Shown here one piece after another: positions 53,318 to 62,093 of a stretch of DNA of 64,000 nt; the stretch's first letter is position 1, and every line of letters begins with the position of its first letter. Origin of the DNA: QZKY01 sp942492925 (GTDB lineage: Bacteria > Pseudomonadota > Gammaproteobacteria > Burkholderiales > Burkholderiaceae_D). Under the pieces are notes generated by a model. It made no database searches. It was not told the DNA's origin and was given only the letters and a program-made list of their open reading frames with translations. The position numbers and the translations under genes were made by a program. Where the stretch lies: positions 806,001-870,000 of the forward strand of contig OW818641.1 in NCBI GenBank assembly GCA_942492925.1. Reading direction: 5' to 3'.

Positions 53318-53815
53318 ATGTCAGAAAAGAAACTGGTGGGCATTGTGATGGGCTCCACTTCCGACTGGGAAGTGATGAAGGAAGCCGCCCAAATCTGCAA
53401 GGATTTCGGCGTCAGCTACGAGGCGCGCGCCTTGTCCGCGCACCGTTCGCCGATCGAGCTTGAAGAATGGATTGCTGCAATGGAGAAAAGCGGTTGCCAG
53501 GCATTCATTGCCGGTGCAGGCGGGGCGGCCCATCTGGCGGGTGTGGTGGCATCGCAAACCATTCTCCCGACGTTTGGCGTGCCGATGCCGTCGAAATACA
53601 TGAAGGGACTCGACTCCTTGTTGGCCACCGTGCAAATGCCGAAAGGCATTCCGGTGCCGACGCTGGCGATTGGCGAAGCGGGCGCAGCGAATGCAGCGCT
53701 GGCCGTGATTGCAATGCTGGCCCTGCACGATCCAGCAATGAAAGAGAAGCTGGTGAAGTTTCGCGATACGCAATCGGAAAAAGTGAAGAACGCCACCTTG
53801 CCCGAACTTAAATAA
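53318..53815 (+). CDS. purE: N5-carboxyaminoimidazole ribonucleotide mutase PurE
   Basis: A 165-residue class I PurE of purine synthesis. Signature GSTSDWEVMKEAA, SAHRSPIEL and GAGGAAHLAGVVAS. Class I PurE normally needs PurK to supply N5-CAIR. purK is not beside it, although it usually is in this neighbourhood. purC follows after nine bases. A TATAAT at about 53247 lies upstream. Confidence 0.96.
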   Translation: MSEKKLVGIVMGSTSDWEVMKEAAQICKDFGVSYEARALSAHRSPIELEEWIAAMEKSGCQAFIAGAGGAAHLAGVVASQTILPTFGVPMPSKYMKGLDSLLATVQMPKGIPVPTLAIGEAGAANAALAVIAMLALHDPAMKEKLVKFRDTQSEKVKNATLPELK

Positions 53816-53824
53816 GGAATTGTC

Positions 53825-54703
53825 ATGGCTAGTTTGCTGGAAACAAATATCAAGTCGCTGCCTTTCGTGCATCGCGGCAAGGTGCGCGACATTTATGCGG
53901 TGGGGGACGATAAATTGCTGGTGATCCAGACGGATCGCCTGTCGGCCTTTGACGTGGTGCTCGACGATCCGATTCCCGAGAAGGGAAAAATTCTCACCGC
54001 GATGTCGAATTTCTGGTTCAAGAAATTTGGCGAGTTGATGCCGAATCACATGACGGATATCGATCCGACCACGCTCGTGGCACCGGAAGAACGCAGTCAG
54101 GTGGAAGGTCGTGCCATCGTCGTCAAAAAACTCAAGGCATTGCCAATCGAAGCCATCGTGCGCGGTTACATCATCGGCACCGGCTGGAAGGATTACAAGA
54201 AGACCGGCGCGGTGTGCGGCATCGCTTTGCCGAGCGGCTTGCAGGAGGCGCAGAAACTACCGGAAGTGATCTTCACGCCATCGACCAAGGCAGCCGTCGG
54301 TCAGCACGATGAAAACATTTCTTTCGAACAGATGGAAAAAAACATTGGCGCCGATCTCGCTAAGCAAGTACGCGATTACGCGATCAAGCTGTACACGGCT
54401 GCGGCCGAATATGCGGCCACGAAAGGCATCATCATTGCCGACACCAAGTTCGAATTTGGCGTGGATGCGAATGGCAAGGTGCATCTGATCGACGAAATTC
54501 TGACGCCGGATTCTTCGCGTTTCTGGCCGACGGCCAGTTATGCGGTCGGCAGTTCGCCGCCGTCGTTCGACAAGCAATTCGTGCGCGACTGGCTGGAAGC
54601 GCAACCGTGGAACAAGCAGGCGCCAGCGCCGAAGCTGCCATCTGTAGTGGCGGAGAAGACGGCAGAAAAATATGCCGAGGCGCTCAAACTGTTGACGTGC
54701 TGA
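53825..54703 (+). CDS. purC: Phosphoribosylaminoimidazole-succinocarboxamide synthase PurC
   Basis: A 292-residue SAICAR synthetase of the longer, yeast-like form common in betaproteobacteria. The start MASLLETNIKSLPFVHRGKVRDIYAVGDD and the core AIVRGYIIGTGWKDYKKTG and DEILTPDSSRFWP are diagnostic. A ribosome site (AAGGAA) precedes it. Its stop overlaps the sua5 start by one base. Confidence 0.96.
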   Translation: MASLLETNIKSLPFVHRGKVRDIYAVGDDKLLVIQTDRLSAFDVVLDDPIPEKGKILTAMSNFWFKKFGELMPNHMTDIDPTTLVAPEERSQVEGRAIVVKKLKALPIEAIVRGYIIGTGWKDYKKTGAVCGIALPSGLQEAQKLPEVIFTPSTKAAVGQHDENISFEQMEKNIGADLAKQVRDYAIKLYTAAAEYAATKGIIIADTKFEFGVDANGKVHLIDEILTPDSSRFWPTASYAVGSSPPSFDKQFVRDWLEAQPWNKQAPAPKLPSVVAEKTAEKYAEALKLLTC

Positions 54704-55698
54704 TGTCTGCATCCAAAGAAGACATCCTCAAGGCCGCCCAGATTTTAGAATCGGGCGGCCTCGTTGCTTTTCCGACCGAGACGGTCTACGGCCTCGGTGC
54801 GGATGCGGAAAATCCTGCAGCAGTGGCCAACATCTTTGCCGTCAAAGGCCGTCCTGCCGATCATCCGCTGATCGTGCATCTCGCACCCGAAGCGGATGTA
54901 AACGATTGGGCGATTGACATTCCCGATGCCGCGCACCAATTGATTGCCGCCTGCTGGCCGGGACCGCTCACGCTCATTCTCAAAAAAGCGGCGCATGTAC
55001 CGGATGCCGTCACCGGCGGACAGGATTCCGTCGGCTTGCGCTGTCCGTCGCATCCGGTGGCGCAAGCCTTGCTGCGCGCATTCAAACAAGGCAAAGGCGG
55101 TGTGGCTGCGCCGTCTGCCAATCGCTTCGGTCATGTCAGTCCGACGACCGCGCAGCATGTGCGCGATGAATTCGCGGGAGATGTTCGCCTCGGCATGATT
55201 CTCGACGGCGGGCAAAGCAATGTCGGTATCGAATCGACCATTCTCGATTTGTCGCGCTGGAAAACAAAAGGCGCGGTCTTGCTGCGGCCCGGGCACATTT
55301 CGGCAGAACGCATTGCCGAGATCATTGGCGTGATGCCATGTACGCCCGATTCTGCCGCGCCGCGCGCATCCGGCACGCTGGAATCGCATTACGCGCCCCG
55401 TACCCCTGTCGTGTTGATCGCGCCGAATGAGTTGAAAACAAAACTGCAACAGTGGGTGGCAGCAGGCAAACGCGTTGCGCTGATGCATTATGCTTCCGTG
55501 GACGCGGTCGATATCCTGTCACAACGTACACTGCCCGCTGCCCCGGATGGTTATGCGCATCACCTTTACGCGAGTTTGCGCGAACTGGACGGCGTTGGTG
55601 CCGATGTGATTGCAGTGGAATTGCCGCCGCAGGATGCCGCGTGGCAGGGCGTTAACGATCGTTTGCGGCGTGCGGCACATGGGGCGCAACTTAAATAG
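54703..55698 (+). CDS. L-threonylcarbamoyladenylate synthase (Sua5/YwlC type)
   Basis: A 331-residue enzyme making TC-AMP for the t6A37 tRNA modification. The start at 54703 (TGATG overlap with purC) is chosen over the in-frame 54607. The YrdC-fold domain has FPTETVYGLGADAENPAAVANIFAVKGRP, and KAAPSANRF-like APSANRFGHVSPTTA. A C-terminal Sua5 extension follows the linker SGTLESHYAPRTPV. tcdA at 60.9 kb acts later in the same modification pathway. Confidence 0.94.
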   Translation: MSASKEDILKAAQILESGGLVAFPTETVYGLGADAENPAAVANIFAVKGRPADHPLIVHLAPEADVNDWAIDIPDAAHQLIAACWPGPLTLILKKAAHVPDAVTGGQDSVGLRCPSHPVAQALLRAFKQGKGGVAAPSANRFGHVSPTTAQHVRDEFAGDVRLGMILDGGQSNVGIESTILDLSRWKTKGAVLLRPGHISAERIAEIIGVMPCTPDSAAPRASGTLESHYAPRTPVVLIAPNELKTKLQQWVAAGKRVALMHYASVDAVDILSQRTLPAAPDGYAHHLYASLRELDGVGADVIAVELPPQDAAWQGVNDRLRRAAHGAQLK

Positions 55699-55725
55699 CG
55701 AAGCAAGTAACCGGATTTTATTGCC

Positions 55726-57213
55726 ATGAAAAATATGAGCGCCTTGGAAAAACCCTTCACTGATCTGGAACCCGCTTCCGTCTGGGCGCACTTTGCGACG
55801 CTGTGCCGCATTCCGCGCCGTTCCAAGCATGAAGGGCCCTTGCGCGATCATCTGCATCAGTGGGCCGTCAGCAAGGGATTGACGGCCATCGTCGATCAGC
55901 CGGGCAATCTGATCATTCGCAAATCTGCGAGCGCCGGGCGCGAACATTTCCCCGGTGTGATCCTGCAGGCGCATCTGGACATGGTCTGCCAGAAGAACAA
56001 TGCGACGACGCACGATTTCCTGATCGATCCGATTCGTCCTGTCGTGCGTGATGGGGTGTTGCTGGCTGAAGACACGACATTGGGCGCGGACAATGGCATC
56101 GGCGTGGCATTGGCACTGGCGGCGCTGGAAGACAACACGTTGGTGCATGGTCCGCTCGAGGCGTTGTTGACGGTGGACGAAGAAGAAGGCATGGGCGGCG
56201 CGCAGGGGCTGGTAGGCAATCTCTTGCAGGGGAAATGCCTGATCAATCTGGATACTGAAGAGTGGGGCGCGTTTTATCTCGGTTGCGCGGGCGGGATGGA
56301 TGTGAACGTCAGTCGAGCTGTCGTGGCGGAACCGTTTCCGTCGGGCTGGCAGGCGATACGCATCGACGTGTCCGGTTTGCGCGGCGGACATTCCGGCATC
56401 AATATTCACGAAGGGCGCGGCAATGCGATCAAGCTGCTGGCGCGCATCCTGTGTGCCTTGCAGGATCGGTTTTCCCTTCGCTTGAGCCAGTTGACCGGCG
56501 GGACGGCGCGCAATGCTTTGCCGCGCGAAGCGTCGGCGGTGGTGGCCGTTCAGTCGAAGCATGTTGCGGCCCTCGGCGAAGCGCTGATCGAATGGCAGAA
56601 CTTGCTGCGCTGGGAATTGAGCGGGGTGGATGAAGGCATTCGCATTGAAAGTGTTCCGGCATCGGCCGAAAAAATATTGTCGTTCGCGGATCAGCAAATC
56701 TGGTTGCGTTCCTTGCATGTGGCGCCACACGGCGTCAAGCGCATGAGTACGAGCCTGCCGGGTGCGGTCGAAACCTCGAACAATCTGGGCATGGTGTCGT
56801 TGTTGCCCGAAGCGGCATCGTGCAATTTTATGGTGCGCTCGACGATGGATAGCGCCTGCGATGCACTGGCCGATGAGATCGTCAGTCTGTTCACCTTGAC
56901 CGAGACGCCTGCCGCCAAGGCCGGTTATTACCCGGGATGGACGCCCAATCCGCATTCGGCCCTGTTGGCGGCGTGCCAGAAAATCTACCGGCAGGAATTC
57001 GGTGTCGAGGCGGGCACGCGGGTGATTCACGCTGGACTCGAGTGCGGGATCATCGGAGCCAAGTATCCTGAGCTCGACATCATTTCCTTCGGTCCCAGCA
57101 TTCATAGCCCGCACGCACCGGGTGAGTCGGTCGAGATTGAGACGGTGGCGAAAAGCTGGCAATTGTTGACCGCGCTCCTGAAAGGGCTGAGCGAAGCCCC
57201 GACGGCAAGGTAA
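55726..57213 (+). CDS. pepD: Aminoacyl-histidine dipeptidase PepD
   Basis: A 495-residue M20-family metallopeptidase (carnosinase-like) that cleaves Xaa-His dipeptides. The metal ligands are H in LQAHLDMV, D in GADNGIGVALAL, EE in DEEEGMGGA and a C-terminal H in SIHSPHAPGE, with E in GLECGIIGAK. The lid domain (about 200-390) is present. Start at 55726, or Met4 at 55735. It may be the last member of the purE-purC-sua5 run, 27 bases after sua5. Confidence 0.94.
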   Translation: MKNMSALEKPFTDLEPASVWAHFATLCRIPRRSKHEGPLRDHLHQWAVSKGLTAIVDQPGNLIIRKSASAGREHFPGVILQAHLDMVCQKNNATTHDFLIDPIRPVVRDGVLLAEDTTLGADNGIGVALALAALEDNTLVHGPLEALLTVDEEEGMGGAQGLVGNLLQGKCLINLDTEEWGAFYLGCAGGMDVNVSRAVVAEPFPSGWQAIRIDVSGLRGGHSGINIHEGRGNAIKLLARILCALQDRFSLRLSQLTGGTARNALPREASAVVAVQSKHVAALGEALIEWQNLLRWELSGVDEGIRIESVPASAEKILSFADQQIWLRSLHVAPHGVKRMSTSLPGAVETSNNLGMVSLLPEAASCNFMVRSTMDSACDALADEIVSLFTLTETPAAKAGYYPGWTPNPHSALLAACQKIYRQEFGVEAGTRVIHAGLECGIIGAKYPELDIISFGPSIHSPHAPGESVEIETVAKSWQLLTALLKGLSEAPTAR

Positions 57214-57246
57214 AATCAGGCATTCTCACACGCACAGAGGAAACCC

Positions 57247-57771
57247 ATGGATTGGAGTGAATCGGATCGCAAACGGCATGAGTACTACATGAACATCGCC
57301 ATGGCTGTTCGAAAGAATGCGAATTGTGTAGGACGAAAAGTCGGCGCGGTCATGGTGAAGGAAAACCGGATCATCTCGACCGGATACAACGGTACGCCGG
57401 AAGGCTTTACCAATTGCCTCGACGGTGGCTGCGTGCGTTGTCGCGATCGGGATCTGTTCCGTGCCAAGAATTCGGTGGGGTATGACGTGTGTCTGTGCGT
57501 GCATGCGGAGATGAATGCCTTGATCTCGGCGGCGCGTTTCGGGAATGCGGTCAGTGACAGCATCGTGTACTCGACGCTTCGCCCCTGTTTCGATTGCACG
57601 AAGGCGATGCTGCAAGCCAAAGTGCGGGCCGTGTATTACCTGCACGACTGGCAGCACCCGGTCGAAGAATTGCAGGAACAGTACCTACTCTTGCAAAACC
57701 ATTTTACCGATGGCATACACCAGTTTGTCATGCCCGATCCGGAAGCCGACTGGGCGAATGCCGTTCGCTGA
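57247..57771 (+). CDS. dCMP deaminase (ComEB-type, zinc)
   Basis: A 174-residue deoxycytidylate deaminase supplying dUMP for dTMP synthesis. The zinc motifs are VHAEMNAL (H, catalytic E) and RPCFDC (two cysteines). A second Cys-rich loop GGCVRCRDRD fits the structural/regulatory zinc site of dCMP deaminases. RBS AGAGGAAA precedes the ATG. Stops 33 bases before a strong terminator. Confidence 0.92.
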   Translation: MDWSESDRKRHEYYMNIAMAVRKNANCVGRKVGAVMVKENRIISTGYNGTPEGFTNCLDGGCVRCRDRDLFRAKNSVGYDVCLCVHAEMNALISAARFGNAVSDSIVYSTLRPCFDCTKAMLQAKVRAVYYLHDWQHPVEELQEQYLLLQNHFTDGIHQFVMPDPEADWANAVR

Positions 57772-57804
57772 TCGCAGCATCACACATCCAGCCCGCATTA
57801 AATG

Positions 57805-57833
57805 AAAACCGCACTCTGAAGTGCGGTTTTTTT
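57805..57833 (+). terminator. Intrinsic terminator after dCMP deaminase
   Basis: AAAACCGCACT and its complement form an 11-base stem with loop CTGA, followed by a run of seven T in total. It separates the convergent deaminase and usp genes. Confidence 0.88.
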
Positions 57834-57857
57834 GTGGACGAAAATGAAGGACGACGG

Positions 57858-58370
57858 CTATGCCCCGAGCTTGGGCTTGAACCCGATCACTTTCTCCGCT
57901 TCGGGCCCCGGTTCTTTTTTCAGCCGATAAATCAGCGTTGGGATTTGCGTCGTGGCAAGTACCTTGGTTGCGACGCTGCCCAGCAAATTATGCCCCCAGC
58001 CCGCGCAGCCGTGGGAACCCATGAAGATCAGACCGCATCCTTGTTCTTCGGCGGTTTGCACAATGGTGCGCGCCGTGGCATTCGAAATTTTGGTGATGCC
58101 CGTGAAGGCGATCCCCACCTTTTTTGCCGCGTCTTCAAGGGGTTTCATGATGGCTTTGCCTGCGGAAAGGACGGAGTCGTTATATTCATCCTTGGTCGGA
58201 AAGCTTTTCTGTCGGAGGTCGGAAAAATCGAAAGCCGGATTCTGCAATTCACGCGCCACAAAAACCCCGATGATTTCCGCCCCATGTTTTTGCGCCATCA
58301 CGACGCCTTCCAGTGCGGACAAGGTTCCAACTGCGGAACCGTCTGTGGGAATGAGTATTTTTGTAAACAT
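57858..58370 (-). CDS. Single-domain universal stress protein
   Basis: A 170-residue UspA-family protein. The ATG at 58370 is preferred because GAGGTGAAAAT lies before it. It starts MFTKILIPTDGSAVG and has the ATP-binding motif MGSHGCAGWGHNLLGSVATKVL, so nucleotide binding is likely intact. Upstream is a minus-strand promoter (TTGACC, 17 bases, AAGAAT) with an imperfect FNR-type site centred about 60 bases upstream of the inferred start point, a class I position. Anaerobic induction of usp genes by FNR/Anr is known in Pseudomonas. Confidence 0.9.
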   Translation of the reverse strand: MFTKILIPTDGSAVGTLSALEGVVMAQKHGAEIIGVFVARELQNPAFDFSDLRQKSFPTKDEYNDSVLSAGKAIMKPLEDAAKKVGIAFTGITKISNATARTIVQTAEEQGCGLIFMGSHGCAGWGHNLLGSVATKVLATTQIPTLIYRLKKEPGPEAEKVIGFKPKLGA

Positions 58371-58469
58371 ATTTTCACCTCGCATGAGAGTGTTAGAGTT
58401 CGATTTTTTACCTCATTTTGGCTGCGGTTTTCCCGTGAGAATCGTTAAATGGATCAGTCCGCGATTTCA

Positions 58470-58529
58470 TTCTTCATGAAAGATTTCTTGAGGTCAACAT
58501 AGGGGATGTCAAAAGTTGATTAAGAGCAA
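58470..58529 (-). promoter_or_regulatory. Candidate usp promoter with imperfect FNR-type site
   Basis: Minus strand: -35 TTGACC (58498-58493), 17-base spacer, -10 AAGAAT (58475-58470). The box TTGATTAAGAGCAA (58516-58529, read on plus) matches 9 of 10 FNR-consensus bases. The position fits class I activation, but this is motif inference only. Confidence 0.4.
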
Positions 58530-58648
58530 ATGCGTGTGCGTGGAAACGACAGTTTCGATGGCTCGCGATCATTAGGGGATTCGTTCAGAAAATCCGTGCA
58601 TAATGGTGCACTCCAGCAATGAAATGCCTACGTTGAGCGAAGGGAATT

Positions 58649-59185
58649 ATGACGACGGAAATAGCGACATTGGGTGGTGGTTGTTTTTGGTGTCTGGATG
58701 CGGTTTATCGGCAACTCAAAGGCGTGGAAAGCGTTGAATCCGGCTACACGGGTGGAACGATTCCCGATCCGACCTATCAAATGATTTGTACGGGGGCAAG
58801 CGGCCACGCCGAAGTCGTTCGGCTGACCTTTGATCCCGCCGTGGTGTCTTACCGGGACATCCTGGAAATATTTTTCACGATCCATGATCCAACGACGCTT
58901 AATCGTCAGGGTAATGACGAGGGAACGCAGTACCGCTCCGTTATTTATTACCATTCCCCGGAGCAGGAGGCGACGGCGAAACAGGTGATGGCTGCGATGG
59001 CGAAAGTTTGGGATGCGCCGATTGTGACTGAGCTCAGTCCGGCCGCGACGTATTACCCGGCCGAGGATTATCACCAGGATTTCTTCCGCAAAAATCCCGA
59101 CCAGAGCTATTGCACGTTTGTTGTGGCGCCGAAAGTCGGGTACTTTCGACAGACGTTTGCGGGCCGACTGAAAGACAGGGCTTGA
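58649..59185 (+). CDS. msrA: Peptide methionine sulfoxide reductase MsrA
   Basis: A 178-residue enzyme reducing methionine-S-sulfoxide. The catalytic Cys is in GGGCFWCLDAVY; HAEVVRLTFDP, EGTQYRSVIYYH and AEDYHQDFF are standard. It lies divergent from usp. A 28-base palindromic terminator follows. Confidence 0.96.
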   Translation: MTTEIATLGGGCFWCLDAVYRQLKGVESVESGYTGGTIPDPTYQMICTGASGHAEVVRLTFDPAVVSYRDILEIFFTIHDPTTLNRQGNDEGTQYRSVIYYHSPEQEATAKQVMAAMAKVWDAPIVTELSPAATYYPAEDYHQDFFRKNPDQSYCTFVVAPKVGYFRQTFAGRLKDRA

Positions 59186-59203
59186 AAGAGAGTGCTGCGT
59201 AGA

Positions 59204-59231
59204 AAAACGCCGGAGCATGCTCCGGCGTTTT
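59204..59231. terminator. Bidirectional terminator between msrA and cfa
   Basis: A 28-base perfect palindrome: AAAACGCCGGAGCA followed directly by its complement, ending in TTTT on both strands. Confidence 0.85.
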
Positions 59232-59245
59232 GACTTCTGAATGCC

Positions 59246-60448
59246 TTACGTATACATATATCGTCGCGACATCGGCAAGAGTGGCGCCATCCGGCCCGCC
59301 TTGACGCACACGACTTGATAAAGCGCGATCAGGTCGGTGGTGAACGCATAGGAACAACCGGCCAGGTAGACGCGCCAGATGCGATAACGTCTTTCATCGA
59401 TCATGTTTTTGATGATGTCGGTTTTCGCTTCGAAGTTCTCGGACCAATGGTCGAGCGTTCTGGCATAGTGGAATCGCAGATTTTCGATATCCTGTGCTTC
59501 CAGTCCACCTTCCTGCATGGTTTTCAGCACATAGCCGATGTGCGGCAATTCTCCATGCGGGAAAACGTATTTGTCGATGAATTCACCGCCACCGTATGGG
59601 GTCGCTCCATTTTCCGAGTCGGATGAAGTAATGCCGTGATTCATGGCGATGCCGTTTTCCGACAGGAGGGAACTCATGATTTTAAAATACGCCGCCATGT
59701 GCTTGAGGCCGACATGCTCGAACATGCCGACACTGGTGATGCGGTCGAACGTGCCTTTTACATCGCGATAATCTTCCAGGCGAATTTCAACTTTATCTTC
59801 GAGACCGGCCGCTTTCACGCGTTCGCAGGCGAGTTCATATTGCTGCTGCGAGAGCGTGATGCCAACGCAATTGGCACCATATTTTTGCGCAGCACGGATG
59901 ACCAAGGCGCCCCATCCACATCCGATATCCAGCAAGCGCTGTCCGGGCTGTAACTGGATCTTGGTCAGGATGTGATCGATTTTTTTGATTTGCGCGGCCG
60001 CCAAGTCTTCATCACCGCTCTCGAAATACGCACACGAGTACACCATGTTGGGATCAAGGAACTGCTGGTAAAACTCGTTGGAAACGTCATAGTGATACTG
60101 GATCGCTTCCGCGTCTTTTTTCTTCGTGTGAGTGAATTTCTGGGCAATCCGGGCCAACGTGCCCTCAGGTTCCAGTGCGCGGTGAGCGAGGCCGTGCGCG
60201 AGGTTGACGATATCGGTGACTTTGCCTTTGACATCGATCTTTCCTTCGACGTAAGCGGTGCCGAGGTTGGAGAGCGATGGCGTCAGCAAATAACTGAGCG
60301 ATGAAATGCCGGGCACCTTGACGGTGACGCTGGGGCTTTCGTGACTGAAGTCGTAGTGCTTTCCATTCCAGAGCTCCAGTCGCAATGGTAGCGCGGCTTT
60401 GCTGCGGATATTTTCCACCCAATTGTTTAATTTCTTTTCCCAAATCAC
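59246..60448 (-). CDS. cfa: Cyclopropane-fatty-acyl-phospholipid synthase family methyltransferase
   Basis: A 400-residue SAM-dependent enzyme that methylenates unsaturated phospholipid chains in the membrane. The N-terminal lipid-binding part (about 1-100) precedes YDVSNEFYQQFLDPNMVYSCAYF, the SAM site LLDIGCGWGAL and GITLSQQQYELA. GMFEHVGLKHM and the C-terminal FHYARTLDHW are standard. It stands alone, with a 516-base upstream gap shared with tcdA. Confidence 0.92.
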   Translation of the reverse strand: MIWEKKLNNWVENIRSKAALPLRLELWNGKHYDFSHESPSVTVKVPGISSLSYLLTPSLSNLGTAYVEGKIDVKGKVTDIVNLAHGLAHRALEPEGTLARIAQKFTHTKKKDAEAIQYHYDVSNEFYQQFLDPNMVYSCAYFESGDEDLAAAQIKKIDHILTKIQLQPGQRLLDIGCGWGALVIRAAQKYGANCVGITLSQQQYELACERVKAAGLEDKVEIRLEDYRDVKGTFDRITSVGMFEHVGLKHMAAYFKIMSSLLSENGIAMNHGITSSDSENGATPYGGGEFIDKYVFPHGELPHIGYVLKTMQEGGLEAQDIENLRFHYARTLDHWSENFEAKTDIIKNMIDERRYRIWRVYLAGCSYAFTTDLIALYQVVCVKAGRMAPLLPMSRRYMYT

Positions 60449-60964
60449 GATGTCCTCCGTGTCAGTTAGTTGGTAAAGAAAGGCAGATAACCGGTGTTTT
60501 TATGAATCGGGGTTCCTGCCCGTGGTGTTGCCAGCTCCCATTGTTTTCGGTCGAAGCAGGATGTGGCCATGGAAGCGTGGTAACCACTTCTGCCTGAATG
60601 CGATAAGCGTGCGTCGATAGGCGCTTCCGGCAAGCGGAAGCGAAAAGGCGCAAGAAAAAATGTTGGATGGGCGGGGTGATTGAGAAAAAAGCAGGCACGC
60701 GGCTGGCTGCTGCAGCCGTTTCCGGAAAAGTCGGCAAAACCTGTTTCTCATCATGGCCATATCTGACACAACTTGATCAGATGCTACACATTAAGAATGA
60801 AAAATTCAGCTTAGAACATCACCCGTATAACGGCCCCATCCTACTCCAACTTTGAAGAGGTGGGAATAATAAGTTTGTGTAAAAGGCAAATATTTTCAGG
60901 TGGCGGTCGGCTGCGTTGTGAAATAGCCGATAAGGCCATGCGCTGGCTCCAGTACAATGCCGGT
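60449..60964. other. 516-base intergenic region between cfa and tcdA
   Basis: The genes diverge, so this should hold both promoters. A small hairpin CGCTTCCG/CGGAAGCG is at 60622-60642. The ORFs in it show no ribosome site, family pattern or coding-like composition. No gene is supported. Confidence 0.55.
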
Positions 60965-61786
60965 ATGAATGACATATGTATAAAATCCGATAAAGAGGTG
61001 ACGCTTGAGAATGCCGACTTTGAAAGGCGTTTCGGTGGAATTGGTCGCCTTTACGGCGCGAAAGCCCTCGATCGTTTCCAAAAAGCACATGTTTGTATCA
61101 TTGGCGTGGGCGGGGTGGGGTCCTGGGTGGTGGAAGCGCTGGCGCGCAGCGCGATTGGGCAGCTGACGTTGATCGATCTCGACAATGTGGCCGAATCCAA
61201 CATCAACCGGCAGATTCAGGCGCTGGAAAGTACGCTCGGCATGGCCAAGGTGACGGCCTTAGCGCAGCGGATTGCGCAAATCAATCCGTGGTGCAAGGTG
61301 AATGAAGTCGAAGAATTCATCGCGCCGGACAATCTCTCGGAACAGATTGGTCATCAGCGCTACGATTACGTGATTGACGCCATCGACAGCGTGCAGGCGA
61401 AAACCGCGCTCATCGCCTACTGCCGCGAGCATGGTGTGCCGTTGGTGACGATAGGCGGTGCGGGTGGGCAAATCGATCCCACCAAAATTGAAGTGGTCGA
61501 TCTTTGTCGCACCGAACAAGAACCGCTGCTGGCCAAGGTACGCAAACAATTACGCACCAAGCATGGGTTCCCGCGCGGCACCAAAAACAAATTTGGCATC
61601 GATGCCGTGTACTCGATGGAGCCTTTGAGGTATCCAGATGGTGGCGAAGCCTGCTCGCTCGATGCGGACGATCGCACCGGCGTGACGGGACTCAACTGCG
61701 CGGGATTCGGATCGTCAATGGTGGTGACCGCGAGCTTCGGGTTGGTGGCGGCGGGGCATGTGTTGAGGAAGTTGGCGGAAAGATGA
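60965..61786 (+). CDS. tcdA: tRNA threonylcarbamoyladenosine dehydratase TcdA (CsdL)
   Basis: A 273-residue E1-like ThiF-family enzyme that cyclises t6A37 to ct6A. The ATG at 60965 is chosen because the family starts near FERRFGGIGRLYG; the longer frame from 60860 does not fit. ATP-binding GVGGVGSWVVEAL and the DLDNVAESNINRQ motif are present, followed by NRFGIDAVYS-like KFGIDAVYSMEPL. It follows the Sua5 step of the same pathway (54.7 kb). The inverted-repeat cassette begins seven bases after its stop. Confidence 0.94.
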   Translation: MNDICIKSDKEVTLENADFERRFGGIGRLYGAKALDRFQKAHVCIIGVGGVGSWVVEALARSAIGQLTLIDLDNVAESNINRQIQALESTLGMAKVTALAQRIAQINPWCKVNEVEEFIAPDNLSEQIGHQRYDYVIDAIDSVQAKTALIAYCREHGVPLVTIGGAGGQIDPTKIEVVDLCRTEQEPLLAKVRKQLRTKHGFPRGTKNKFGIDAVYSMEPLRYPDGGEACSLDADDRTGVTGLNCAGFGSSMVVTASFGLVAAGHVLRKLAER

Positions 61787-61792
61787 AGGCAG

Positions 61793-61876
61793 TAGTTTGT
61801 GCATGCCGGGGGTAGCCCGGCGGCTACCTTCTTTTCTTGTCTCGCCAAGAAAAGAAGGCAAAAGAAGGCGACCGCG
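61793..61876. repeat. Left inverted-repeat arm
   Basis: Block A (61793-61827) includes the palindrome GGTAGCC-cggc-GGCTACC at 61811-61828. Then comes a 13-base perfect hairpin CCTTCTTTTCTTG / CAAGAAAAGAAGG (61827-61839, 61846-61858), and block B (61841-61876). The Lys/Arg-rich ORFs it generates on both strands are not genes. Confidence 0.75.
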
Positions 61877-61909
61877 AGACGCAGCCCTTCGGGTTCCCGC
61901 CGCCAGTGC

Positions 61910-61975
61910 AGCAAAAGCGGGAAGCGAAAAAACTCGCTGCGCTCAAACAGTTTTCGCTTCTAATCCGCTTTTGCT
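61910..61975. repeat. Long inner hairpin of the left arm
   Basis: AGCAAAAGCGG (61910-61920) pairs with CCGCTTTTGCT (61965-61975), and GAAGCGAAAA...ACT (61921-61934) with AGTTTTCGCTTC (61949-61960), leaving a short loop. Related pieces (TTCCCGC, AAAGCGG) occur degenerately beyond the right arm. Confidence 0.65.
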
Positions 61976-62075
61976 TTCTGCCAGCGGCAGCGTCTAAGCG
62001 GAGGGAGACGGTGTGCGGGAGTTGGTCGTGGTTTTTTGACGTGCGGATGGAAAAAAGAAAATCGAACACGACCCC

Positions 62076-62093
62076 TTTAAGCTCTTTAAGCTC
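62076..62093 (+). repeat. Tandem 9-base repeat TTTAAGCTC upstream of dGTPase
   Basis: Two perfect adjacent copies of TTTAAGCTC, 25 bases ahead of the start codon, next to the ribosome site. They could be an operator. The AT-rich setting matches the gene, not the host flank. Confidence 0.5.

Noticed and set aside
57247..57771. dCMP deaminase as part of a nucleotide-depletion defence system with the dGTPase
   Set aside because: It is a normal-composition dCMP deaminase in a core run, 4 kb away, and the known defence enzymes are dCTP deaminases.
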